Source: an uncultured Clostridia bacterium
GTDB taxonomy: Bacteria; Bacillota; Clostridia; Oscillospirales; Ruminococcaceae
NCBI GenBank assembly: GCA_937906945.1
Contig: CALCUE010000039.1
Coordinates: forward strand, 1-9,476
Length of the DNA stretch: 9,476 nt
Reading direction: 5' to 3'
The notes beneath the pieces were generated by a model. The model made no database searches, was not told the DNA's origin, and saw only the letters and a program-made list of their open reading frames with translations. Positions 1-5,904 of the stretch are shown here, one piece after another. Within the stretch, counting starts at the first letter, position 1. Each line of letters begins with the position of its first letter. The translations under genes were made by a program, and so were the position numbers.

Positions 1-260
1 CCCATTTCTTTGACGGCGCAAAGAAACGGGTGGTACCCGGGGAAAGAAACGCCTCGAACCCCAAGGCTTGCTCCCGCAAGCCTTGTCCCCTTTGTCGAAA
101 GGGGACAAAGCGGCTGTTCTTTTCCGAGCGCTTTCTAATTTCGACGAAGGCCGTTTAACCGGAAAGATCCGGTCAAGAAACGGCCTTCGTTTTCCGTAAA
201 ACACGGCGGCAGAAGGCGGCAAAGCCGCCGGTGCTCCCGCACCGAAGCGGAAAACGGGAA
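1..260. repeat. Gene-free stretch with a series of perfect hairpins
   Basis: I see no convincing gene here. The stretch is packed with inverted repeats: 1-12 with 19-30 (one mismatch, a G-U wobble on the minus strand); 62-70 with 77-85 (perfect, 9 bp); 83-93 with 98-108 (perfect, 11 bp, overlapping the previous one by 3 bases); 144-156 with 178-190 (perfect, 13 bp) enclosing a second perfect stem 158-163 with 168-173; 215-220 with 224-229; and 229-234 with 239-244. The word AAAGAAACG occurs at 20-28 and again at 43-51. This resembles dispersed intergenic REP-like elements of Clostridia. Calling it a dispersed repeat is inference, because only this window is visible. Confidence 0.65.
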
Positions 261-277
261 AAGAGTTTATCAATGAT

Positions 278-314
278 AAAAACCCGCCGAAAGGTCTTCC
301 TTTCGGCGGGTTTT
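278..314 (-). terminator. Strong terminator hairpin, probably bidirectional
   Basis: A perfect 16-bp stem (279-294 with 299-314) closes a TCTT loop. Reading the minus strand, the stem is followed by a run of five T, which suits the end of the minus-strand surface-protein gene. The plus strand also ends in TTTT, so it could stop rightward transcription too. Confidence 0.8.
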
Positions 315-332
315 CTATACCATAGTATCGGT

Positions 333-359
333 GGGCTGTTTCAAAACAGCCCGTTTTTT
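333..359 (+). terminator. Rightward rho-independent terminator
   Basis: An 8-bp perfect stem (333-340 with 345-352, loop TCAA) is followed by G and six T on the plus strand. On the minus strand there is no T tract after the stem, so it acts rightward. It would terminate a plus-strand transcript from left of the window, which is otherwise unseen. Confidence 0.7.
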
Positions 360-379
360 AATAAGATCGGAAACGAAAC

Positions 380-2080
380 TCAGAGGTCATCGAAGCCGGT
401 GACGGAGGAACCGCCGCGTTTGGGACGACGGGCCGGCGCTTCTTCCTCATAATCCTTGTTCTTCTTGTTGCGGCCGACCAGATAGAGGACGACCAGAAGG
501 ACGATCAGAAGGACGAGGACGGCGATGATGATCCAGACCCAGATCGGGATGGAGAAGCCGCCGGCGGAGGCTTTGCCGAGCTGAAGCTGGGTGAGAAGGA
601 ACGGAGAGAGGGAATCGACGGTCATCGAAACTTCGGAAACGGAAGGATCGGGGATGAGCTTCGCGACGGCGATGGTGTCCTCGGAAGCGAGGTAGGCGAA
701 TTCGGAAAGACCGTCAATGTTGGAGAGGACCGGACGGAAGACGCCGTCGCTTTCCGCGAAGGAGAGGTTGGCGACTTCGTTTTTGGCGCCGGTGGCGGTG
801 TCATAGAGATAGGCTTTTTTGCCTTCGGCCATGTAATAGGAGGAACCGGTGAAGGCGTCCTTTTCCATGACGTGGACAAGAGCCAGAACGTATTCGTCGT
901 AGTTGGAGGAGGCGTCGGCCTGGGTGCCGTTGAGGGAGTAGGTCACAACGCCGTTGGCCGGGCCGTGATAGGTCGCGCCGTCGGAAAGCAGGGAAAGATC
1001 GAAGGCGGCGAGGGTGTCGCCGGAGGCGATGAAGGCGGCGGTGGCGTCATCGACGGCGCTGTAACCGTCGAGAGCCGTGACCCAGAGGGAAGCGGTGCCG
1101 CCGATATCCTCGTTGAGAAGGTAGGCGACTTTGGTCACCGGGATGTCGCCGCTGATGCTGTAGCCGAGCTCCACCGGCTCAAAGACCGGTTCCTCCGGAA
1201 TTTCCGGTTCTTCCGGGATTACCGGGGTCTCCGGTTCGGAGGAGGGTTCGGGTTCGCTGCTCGTTACGACGGAGCTCGTCGAGGAAGAAGGTTTCGGCGC
1301 TACAGAGCTCGTCGAGGAAGAGGGTTTCGGGGCGACGGAGCTTGTCGAAGAAGAAGGCTTCGGGGCGACGGAACTGGAAGAGGTCGAAGGCGTGGACGAA
1401 GAGCTGGAGGAGCTGGAATCGTCGCCGCCGATGACAATGCCTTTGGCTTTCCAGGTGGCGACGGCCACGAAGTCCTCGTCGGACTGTACTTTTACGCCGG
1501 CGGCATAGACTTTGCCCTCGATTTCCCAACCGGCGAAGGTATAGCCGTCGGCGGAGAAGGGACATTCGGCCAGGGAGAAGGCGGCGTTGGCGGGATAGCT
1601 CTTGGAGACGTCCTTGCCGGAAACGTCTTTGCCGCTGGGGGTAGTGCCCGGTTTATAGGTGCCGGTGATGTTGTTCGAGGAGCTGGAAGAACTGGAAGAA
1701 CCGCCCTCGCCGGTCCAGACAGCGGTGGCTTTGATCACGTACTGGCTGTCGCTCTTGGAGGCGTCGGATTCTTTGAAATTGTAGGTGGCGCCGGCGGGAT
1801 AGGTCTTGCCGGCGATCTTCCAACCGCTGAAAGTGTGCTTGTCATAAGTAAAATGCAGGTCGTCAGCCTCGGGGAGATAGCAGCCCTCTTCGATTTTGTA
1901 GGTTTCGGAAAGACTGTTTCCCTTGCCGCTGCCGGGGGAGAAGGTGATGGTGTATTCGGTGTATTCCTCCTTCATGCCGATGCCGCTGGCGAAGGCCGTT
2001 TCGTTCAGGAAAGCCGGGACAAAGGTGAACGCCATCAGAAGGGCAAGGAACAACGCGGAAACACGTTTGAATGTTTTCAT
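380..2080 (-). CDS. Secreted, membrane-anchored surface protein with InlB-like repeats and Ser-rich linkers
   Basis: The 566-residue product starts with a signal peptide (KR near the N-terminus, hydrophobic core at about 9-25, likely cut after AFA near residue 31). Two related domains of roughly 75-80 residues (about 42-122 and 139-210) carry the FSGWKIAGKTY/FAGWEIEGKVY pattern of InlB_B (Listeria-Bacteroides) repeats. Serine runs and three 11-residue APKPSSSTSSV-type repeats (about 237-270), then a Pro-Glu-rich stretch, form a stalk. A domain at about 300-500 ends in VDSLSPFLL, as in many clostridial surface proteins. A single membrane helix (about 509-534) is followed by a basic cytoplasmic tail of about 30 residues. 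There is no LPXTG motif, so anchoring is by the helix. The ATG has an AAGGAGGA ribosome binding site. It probably acts at the cell envelope; any ligand is unknown. Confidence 0.88.
   Translation of the reverse strand: MKTFKRVSALFLALLMAFTFVPAFLNETAFASGIGMKEEYTEYTITFSPGSGKGNSLSETYKIEEGCYLPEADDLHFTYDKHTFSGWKIAGKTYPAGATYNFKESDASKSDSQYVIKATAVWTGEGGSSSSSSSSNNITGTYKPGTTPSGKDVSGKDVSKSYPANAAFSLAECPFSADGYTFAGWEIEGKVYAAGVKVQSDEDFVAVATWKAKGIVIGGDDSSSSSSSSTPSTSSSSVAPKPSSSTSSVAPKPSSSTSSVAPKPSSSTSSVVTSSEPEPSSEPETPVIPEEPEIPEEPVFEPVELGYSISGDIPVTKVAYLLNEDIGGTASLWVTALDGYSAVDDATAAFIASGDTLAAFDLSLLSDGATYHGPANGVVTYSLNGTQADASSNYDEYVLALVHVMEKDAFTGSSYYMAEGKKAYLYDTATGAKNEVANLSFAESDGVFRPVLSNIDGLSEFAYLASEDTIAVAKLIPDPSVSEVSMTVDSLSPFLLTQLQLGKASAGGFSIPIWVWIIIAVLVLLIVLLVVLYLVGRNKKNKDYEEEAPARRPKRGGSSVTGFDDL
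1272..1370. repeat. Three tandem 33-bp coding repeats
   Basis: Units lie at 1272-1304, 1305-1337 and 1338-1370, inside the surface-protein gene, and differ by a few bases each. Each encodes 11 residues of the APKPSSSTSSV type, extending the extracellular linker. Such in-frame repeats commonly change copy number between strains. Confidence 0.85.
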
Positions 2081-2122
2081 AAAAGATCCTCCTTATGTAA
2101 AGAGATATTCCTACAAATAGGT

Positions 2123-2151
2123 AGTATAGCATAAGATTTTCCATTTGTTAT
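2123..2151 (-). promoter_or_regulatory. Promoter of the surface-protein gene
   Basis: On the minus strand, ATAACA (2146-2151) is separated by 17 bp from TATACT (2123-2128). The -10 is preceded by TGC, giving an extended -10. The predicted transcript starts around 2116, about 35 bases before the ATG. Confidence 0.65.
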
Positions 2152-2201
2152 GACTAAATTGTGAACAAAAAGGGGAAAGAGGCAAAAAGTTTTGAAAAGT
2201 C

Positions 2202-2230
2202 TTGTAAAAGAGCGGGAAATTTGCTATACT
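2202..2230 (+). promoter_or_regulatory. Promoter of tRNA-Leu
   Basis: TTGTAA (2202-2207), a 17-bp spacer and TATACT (2225-2230) with an extended TGC in front lie 14 bp upstream of the first tRNA base. The -10 word TGCTATACT is identical to that of the divergent surface-protein promoter. Confidence 0.7.
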
Positions 2231-2244
2231 GAGACCCGTGGAAC

Positions 2245-2331
2245 GCCGCTGTGGTGGAACTGGCAGACACAAGGGACTTAAAATCCCTCGCCCTTAAAAG
2301 CGTACGGGTTCGATTCCCGTCAGCGGCACCA
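2245..2331 (+). tRNA. tRNA-Leu (anticodon TAA)
   Basis: The acceptor stem pairs GCCGCTG (2245-2251) with CAGCGGC (2321-2327), followed by the discriminator A and an encoded CCA (2329-2331). The anticodon arm GGGA-CTTAAAA-TCCC places TAA at positions 34-36. A long variable arm with a CGC/GCG stem marks a class II tRNA, and the T arm CGGGTTCGATTCCCG is complete. It reads UUA (and UUG by wobble) leucine codons. It is a single tRNA gene with its own promoter. Confidence 0.97.
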
Positions 2332-2332
2332 G

Positions 2333-2377
2333 GCAAAGACCACACATTCGTCCCAAAGGCGGATGTGTGGTCTTTGC
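2333..2377. terminator. Long hairpin directly after the tRNA, without a T tract
   Basis: A perfect 15-bp stem (2333-2347 with 2363-2377), extendable by three more pairs including a wobble, starts one base after the tRNA CCA. Neither strand has a T run after the stem, so it is not a classical intrinsic terminator. It may still end or protect the tRNA transcript, or guide 3' processing. Confidence 0.45.
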
Positions 2378-2397
2378 TAAAACGAAGCGCAAAAACA

Positions 2398-2427
2398 GTG
2401 ACCTTTTTTCTTTTTTTATCGTATAAA
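2398..2427 (+). promoter_or_regulatory. Promoter of the double-glycine peptide gene
   Basis: GTGACC (2398-2403) is an approximate -35, followed by an 18-bp spacer made almost wholly of T (2404-2417), then TATAAA (2422-2427). The start would lie near 2434, leaving a short leader that carries AAGGAG at 2448-2453. Confidence 0.55.
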
Positions 2428-2461
2428 TAGGAGAAAACAAAAACGAAAAGGAGAAAAAACC

Positions 2462-2662
2462 ATGAGCGAAACGAAAAAACTGGATATGACCAGACTCAGC
2501 GAGGAGGACCTCGGAAAAGTCGCCGGCGGAAAAGTTCACCGCGACAGCGACCCCTACTGCACGACCTTCCGTCCGATCGATCCGTTGGGAGAACGGGAAT
2601 GCAGAAACTGCCAGCGCAATGGTTCCTGCGACATTCTTATAGATAACCGTGTGGTAAACTGA
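2462..2662 (+). CDS. Double-glycine leader peptide, RiPP/bacteriocin-like precursor with four cysteines
   Basis: This 66-residue peptide has a leader ending in LSEEDLGKVAGG (residues 12-23), the classic double-glycine pattern cut by C39-peptidase exporters and seen in class II bacteriocins and Nif11/NHLP-like RiPP precursors. Cleavage after G23 would release a 43-residue core, charged at its start, with cysteines at 33, 47, 50 and 56 (the motif ECRNCQRNGSC holds three). The core could carry disulfides, bind metal or be modified. AAGGAG lies 8 bases before the ATG, and a promoter lies just upstream. No modification enzyme, immunity gene or C39 transporter is in the window, so maturation would have to be encoded elsewhere. 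The peptidase C26 gene begins 39 bp later with no terminator between, suggesting one transcript. The leader is clear from sequence; activity as bacteriocin, signal or other is unknown. Confidence 0.8.
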   Translation: MSETKKLDMTRLSEEDLGKVAGGKVHRDSDPYCTTFRPIDPLGERECRNCQRNGSCDILIDNRVVN

Positions 2663-2701
2663 CGGTTTGACTTTATTTTGACTGGGAAAGGACGGAACCC
2701 G

Positions 2702-3415
2702 ATGACGAGACCCGTGATCGGCATTTTGCCGGATTATTCGGAGGAGAACCGAAAACTGGAGCTTCCGATGGCCTATATCGCTTCGGTGGAAAAAGCCGGC
2801 GGGATCCCGCTGGTGCTTCCGCATACCGCCGATGAGGAAACGGCTTCGGCCCTCGGCGCTTTCTGCGATGGATTTCTTTTCAGCGGCGGCGTGGATGTCG
2901 ATCCGCGCCTTTACGGCGAGGAACCGGTTGAGGGTCTGGAAGAGGTCTCCCCGACCCGGGACGTGACCGATCCGCTCTTTTTCAAAGTGGCTTTCGCCCT
3001 TCGGAAACCGATTTTCGGCATCTGTCGGGGCGCGCAGATGGTCAACGTCTGTCGGGGCGGCACGCTTTATCAGGATCTGCCGAGCCAGCTTGGGAACGAG
3101 GCTTTTCGTTCCCACCGGCAAAGCGAACCGGGCGATGTTGCCGTCCATTCCGTCACGGCGCAAGCGGAAAGCGTTCTGGCAAAAGCCTACGGCGGGACGG
3201 AATTTTCGGTCAACAGCTTCCACCACGAAGCGGTGAAAAAGCCCGGAGACGGTCTTACCGTCACGGCTCAGTCACCGGACGGCGTTATTGAGGCGCTGGA
3301 GGACAAAAACTACGGCTTTTTCGTGCTGGTCCAATGGCACCCGGAAAAAATGTACGAGGTCTCGGAAGGCTCCCGGAAGCTGTTCCGGCTTTTTGTCGAG
3401 GCTTGCGAAAAATAA
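2702..3415 (+). CDS. Peptidase C26 / gamma-glutamyl-GABA hydrolase-like class I glutamine amidotransferase protein
   Basis: The 237-residue product is a full-length class I glutamine-amidotransferase fold of the PuuD-like peptidase C26 family, which cleaves gamma-glutamyl amide bonds such as gamma-glutamyl-GABA. The nucleophile elbow FGICRGAQ gives Cys108, and QWHPE gives the catalytic His213 and Glu215. FLFSGGVDVDP near residue 60 and NSFHHEAV near 171 are also typical of the family. It is cytoplasmic, with no signal peptide. The ATG at 2702 is preferred over a TTG at 2678 because AAAGGA (2687-2692) sits 9 bases before it and inside the longer version. It lies just downstream of the double-glycine peptide and before an S58 peptidase. 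The true substrate is unknown; a role in polyamine, folate-like or peptide gamma-glutamyl turnover is possible. Confidence 0.9.
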   Translation: MTRPVIGILPDYSEENRKLELPMAYIASVEKAGGIPLVLPHTADEETASALGAFCDGFLFSGGVDVDPRLYGEEPVEGLEEVSPTRDVTDPLFFKVAFALRKPIFGICRGAQMVNVCRGGTLYQDLPSQLGNEAFRSHRQSEPGDVAVHSVTAQAESVLAKAYGGTEFSVNSFHHEAVKKPGDGLTVTAQSPDGVIEALEDKNYGFFVLVQWHPEKMYEVSEGSRKLFRLFVEACEK

Positions 3416-3426
3416 GAACAGAATCG

Positions 3427-3453
3427 AATGGCCGGGGATCTCCCGGCCATTTT
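3427..3453 (+). terminator. Terminator-like hairpin between the two hydrolase genes
   Basis: A perfect 10-bp GC-rich stem (3427-3436 with 3442-3451) ends in a short TTTT tract, 11 bases after the peptidase C26 stop. The short tract suggests partial termination, so the downstream S58 gene may be read through at a lower level. No clear promoter is visible in the 66-bp gap. Confidence 0.6.
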
Positions 3454-3480
3454 CAAAAAAACAGCGCAGGAGGGTTTATC

Positions 3481-4617
3481 ATGCGGGCAAGAGATTTTGG
3501 GATCCCCTTTTCGGGAAAATGCGGAGAAAATAACGCCATCACCGACGTTCCCGGCGTCGAGGTGGGATTTTGCACCCTCAATTACGGCGAAGCGACGGCG
3601 GACACCGTCTATGGCAGCGATTTCGCCCGGACCGGCGTCACCGCCATTCTGCCACGGGGAAAACGGCGCAGCGCCGTTTTTGCCGGCCGGGCGGATCTTA
3701 ACGGCAACGGCGAACTGACGGGCACCCATTGGATCGACGATTCCGGCTTTCTGCACGGCCCTGTTATGATCACGAACACCAACAGCGTCGGCATCGTCCG
3801 GGACACCGTTTCCAAATGGATGGTGGACAACGACTATTATTATCCCGCTTTTGACGGCGAAAAGGAGATCCCGCGGCTCGGGTTCTTCTATCCGGCTGTG
3901 GGCGAGACCTTTGACGGAACGCTCAACAATATAAACGGCTTCAAAATCAAACCGGAACACGTTTTGGAAGCGCTGGAAAGCGCCAAAAGCGGTCCGGTCG
4001 CCGAAGGCAACGTCGGCGGCGGCACCGGTATGTGCTGTCTCGGCTTCAAGGGCGGCACCGGCACCGCCTCCCGGGTCGTCAAAACCACCTTCGGGGAGGA
4101 ATATACCATCGCCGCTCTGGTGCAGTCCAACTTCGGTTTGCGGCAGGAATTGACGGTCAAGGGCGTTCCCGTGGGAAAACTGATCCACGGCTGTGAGCGG
4201 AAGATCGTCGCTCCGTCGCCGAAGGAGGGCGAAGGCTCCATCATCGTTATTTTCGCCACCGACGCGCCCCTTCTTCCGTGGCAGCTTTCCAAGATCGCCC
4301 GGAGAGCCACCATCGGTATCGGTCGGGTCGGCGGCGGGAACCATTCCGGTTCCGGCGATATTTTCCTCGCCTTCTCCACCGCCAACGAGAACGCTTTCAG
4401 CTACACCAAAACGAAGGTCGATCTGCTGTCGGATCAGGAAATGGACTGCCTTTTCCCGGCGGCGGCGGAGGTTGTGGAGGAATCCATTCTGAACGCCATG
4501 GTCTCGGCGGAGGATATGCTCGGACGGAACCTCAATTTCGTACCGGCGATCCCCCACGACCAGCTTCGGGAAATCTGCGAAAAATACGCCGGTCTTTTCG
4601 AGGCGTACCGGGGATAA
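3481..4617 (+). CDS. P1/DmpA-family aminopeptidase (peptidase S58), self-processing
   Basis: The 378-residue length matches DmpA (375). The family are N-terminal-nucleophile-like enzymes that cut themselves into alpha and beta subunits and release N-terminal L-, D- or beta-amino acids from small peptides or amides. Conserved motifs are DVPGVEVG (22-29), ITNTNSVG (97-104), EGNVGGGTGM (175-184), ALVQSNFG (212-219), IFATDAPLLPWQL (257-269) and SGDIFLAFSTAN (291-302). By spacing from Asn177 (32 residues, as recalled for Asn218/Ser250 in DmpA), the nucleophile would be Thr209 in EYTIAALVQ, a Thr instead of Ser; this mapping is from memory. There is no signal peptide, so it should be cytoplasmic. 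AGGAGG lies 7 bases before the ATG at 3481, which rules out the longer upstream reading. Substrate unknown. Confidence 0.92.
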   Translation: MRARDFGIPFSGKCGENNAITDVPGVEVGFCTLNYGEATADTVYGSDFARTGVTAILPRGKRRSAVFAGRADLNGNGELTGTHWIDDSGFLHGPVMITNTNSVGIVRDTVSKWMVDNDYYYPAFDGEKEIPRLGFFYPAVGETFDGTLNNINGFKIKPEHVLEALESAKSGPVAEGNVGGGTGMCCLGFKGGTGTASRVVKTTFGEEYTIAALVQSNFGLRQELTVKGVPVGKLIHGCERKIVAPSPKEGEGSIIVIFATDAPLLPWQLSKIARRATIGIGRVGGGNHSGSGDIFLAFSTANENAFSYTKTKVDLLSDQEMDCLFPAAAEVVEESILNAMVSAEDMLGRNLNFVPAIPHDQLREICEKYAGLFEAYRG

Positions 4618-4637
4618 ACGGAGAAAATAAAAAGAAC

Positions 4638-4669
4638 CGCCGGAAAGGACTTCCTTTCCGGCGTTTTTT
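4638..4669. terminator. Bidirectional terminator between convergent genes
   Basis: An 11-bp perfect stem (4638-4648 with 4653-4663, loop ACTT) is followed by six T on the plus strand. On the minus strand it is followed by GTTCTTTTTATTTT. It can end both the S58 peptidase transcript and the convergent membrane-protein transcript. Confidence 0.85.
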
Positions 4670-4677
4670 GATGAACG

Positions 4678-5013
4678 TTATTTTTGTTTTCGCTTTTCGA
4701 TGAGGACGGAGGAAACGACGGCATAAAGAAGAGCGCCGCCGATCAGAGGGATCTCCAGAAAAAGGAGCTTTTGGCTTCGCAGGAGGACGGAAAGCCCCTG
4801 CACGAGAAAAACGGTGCTCAAAAGAGCGAAAACGATGGCCGACTGCCGGTAATGGGGCTTTTTGTCCATGGTTTTCCGTTCCTCTTCGGAGGCGTAGAGC
4901 CAGGCGTTATTGAGGAGAAAGCCTTTTTCGGCAAAATGGCGGGCGCTGAGAAAAAAGCCGAGCACGGCCAGAGCAAAAAGGAAGATCACCGTTATAATTT
5001 CCGCCGTTGTCAC
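4678..5013 (-). CDS. Small membrane protein, DUF3784-like
   Basis: The 111-residue protein has three predicted membrane helices (about 5-24, 58-80 and 84-104) and a basic C-terminus (EKRKQK). Between helices 1 and 2 the segment FLLNNAWLYASEEERKTMDKK resembles the loop of DUF3784 proteins, which read like GYNTMSKEEKEKYDKK; the match is from memory. The start is GTG at 5013, with GGGAGGG eight bases upstream. An ATG eight bases before it is out of frame and stops after two further codons. It follows a three-helix membrane gene and a flavin reductase gene on the same strand, after a weak hairpin. Function unknown. Confidence 0.72.
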   Translation of the reverse strand: MTTAEIITVIFLFALAVLGFFLSARHFAEKGFLLNNAWLYASEEERKTMDKKPHYRQSAIVFALLSTVFLVQGLSVLLRSQKLLFLEIPLIGGALLYAVVSSVLIEKRKQK

Positions 5014-5036
5014 TTTTTCATCCCTCCCGGAAAAGC

Positions 5037-5059
5037 AAAATCCGCCGCCGCAGGGCGGC
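5037..5059 (-). terminator. Weak terminator hairpin on the minus strand
   Basis: GCCGCC (5044-5049) pairs with GGCGGC (5054-5059). On the minus strand the stem is followed by GGA and TTTT. It lies between the stop of the 99-residue membrane protein and the GTG-started gene, so it may lower rather than abolish expression of the latter. Confidence 0.5.
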
Positions 5060-5067
5060 TTATTATT

Positions 5068-5367
5068 TTACGAAAACGCCTGATGCAGAAGCAAAAACCA
5101 GACCCCGAGCAGAATAAGGCACAAAGCGAGCAGCAAAAGCAGGAGATTTTTGACGATCCCCTCTTTTTTGAGCATGGCTTTTATATCGAGCACGGCACCG
5201 ATAAAACCGCCGAGCACGGCACAGGGCATGAACGGATAGAGGAACGCCGCCGAAATTTTATCCCAGGTGCCGCCGAGGGTGAAAGAGCCGATGATGAGGG
5301 ACAGAACGGAAAGAGCGAAAAGAACGAGCGGGACCAGGTGGCAGAGGAGCCGGAGCTTCTTTTCCAT
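5068..5367 (-). CDS. Small three-helix membrane protein of unknown function
   Basis: The 99-residue product is almost entirely hydrophobic with three predicted membrane helices: about 8-30, 42-62 and 74-96. Short basic patches (MEKKLR at the start; KAMLKKEG between helices 2 and 3) suggest a cytoplasmic N-terminus. I do not recognise a family. Its ATG overlaps the TGA of the upstream flavin reductase gene by one base (TGATG), and GAGGTGAT inside that gene supplies the ribosome binding site, so translation is likely coupled. This suggests the two products are needed together, though no direct functional link is visible in the sequence. Confidence 0.75.
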   Translation of the reverse strand: MEKKLRLLCHLVPLVLFALSVLSLIIGSFTLGGTWDKISAAFLYPFMPCAVLGGFIGAVLDIKAMLKKEGIVKNLLLLLLALCLILLGVWFLLLHQAFS

Positions 5368-5843
5368 CAGCGGATCACCTCGAGCACTTCGCCGACGTAC
5401 ATGGTGTGGGGCGCTTCCTCGGTGTAATAGTCGTCGATGACCTCGGCGGGCATGGCCGAAACGTCCAAATCTTGCCGGTAGATCTTTTTGCAGAGGATGG
5501 TGAGGGACGCCTCCTTGAAGCCGACGGAAGAACCGACGGAAACGGGGGTCAGCGCCGTTTCGGCGACTTTGTCGCCGTCCCGGCCGGATTTCCGGCCCAG
5601 AAGGGCCAGATCCTTTTTATACTCCTCCGGGAAGAACGAGACGGTGAAAACGTCGTTTTTCTCCAGATAGTCGTGGGTGTAGCGGCAGGGTTTCACATAG
5701 ACGGTGGCGACGTCCCGGCTCCAAAGGGTGCCGAGACCGCCCCAGCCGATGGTCATGGTGTTGAAATCCTCCGGCGTTCCGGCGGTGACGAGCGCCCAAT
5801 CGTTATGAAACGCCTCGAAAACCTTCAGGGAAAGATCGTTCAT
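5367..5843 (-). CDS. Flavin reductase-like FMN-binding split-barrel protein
   Basis: The 158-residue protein fits the flavin reductase/flavoredoxin-like family (FMN-binding split barrel). The N-terminal FNTMTIGWGGLGTLWSRDVA (27-46), VYVKPCRYTHDYLE (48-61) and FTVSFFPE (66-73) follow the family pattern of flavin-contacting loops and strands. Such proteins bind FMN and reduce flavin or small molecules with NAD(P)H, or act as electron carriers in anaerobes; which applies here cannot be told. AAAGGAGG lies about eight bases before the ATG. A minus-strand promoter with a perfect TATAAT (5876-5881) lies upstream. It is the first gene of a group with two small membrane proteins, the next overlapping by one base. 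Confidence 0.88.
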   Translation of the reverse strand: MNDLSLKVFEAFHNDWALVTAGTPEDFNTMTIGWGGLGTLWSRDVATVYVKPCRYTHDYLEKNDVFTVSFFPEEYKKDLALLGRKSGRDGDKVAETALTPVSVGSSVGFKEASLTILCKKIYRQDLDVSAMPAEVIDDYYTEEAPHTMYVGEVLEVIR

Positions 5844-5875
5844 AAAAAATGCCTCCTTTTTCTTTTTCCACCGCC

Positions 5876-5904
5876 ATTATAGCGCCGGGAGCGCCGATTG
5901 ACAA
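5876..5904 (-). promoter_or_regulatory. Promoter of the flavin reductase group
   Basis: On the minus strand TTGTCA (5899-5904), a 17-bp spacer and a perfect TATAAT (5876-5881). Its -35 overlaps the -35 of the opposite promoter by five bases. Confidence 0.75.

Noticed and set aside
1..260. Possible CRISPR array or tandem repeat at the left end
   Set aside because: The hairpins differ in sequence and spacing; no regular direct repeat with unique spacers is present.
231..452. 73-codon plus-strand frame at the left end
   Set aside because: It runs through two terminator hairpins and into the antisense of the surface-protein 3' end; no ribosome binding site.
872..2134. Long plus-strand open frame of 420 codons opposite the surface-protein gene
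   Set aside because: Glycine/arginine-rich low-complexity translation with no ribosome binding site; it is the antisense shadow of a gene with a signal peptide, clear domains and a promoter.
2245..2377. tRNA-Leu 3' end as an attachment site of an integrated element
   Set aside because: No integrase gene is in the window and no second copy of the tRNA 3' end was seen.
2294..3226. Minus-strand frame of 310 codons across the tRNA, peptide and C26 region
   Set aside because: It runs through a tRNA gene and opposite two well-supported plus-strand genes, with no ribosome binding site or recognisable domain.
3310..4557. Minus-strand open frame of 415 codons opposite the S58 peptidase
   Set aside because: Antisense shadow caused by GC-biased codon use; no family motif and no start signals, while the plus strand encodes a full-length DmpA-type protein.
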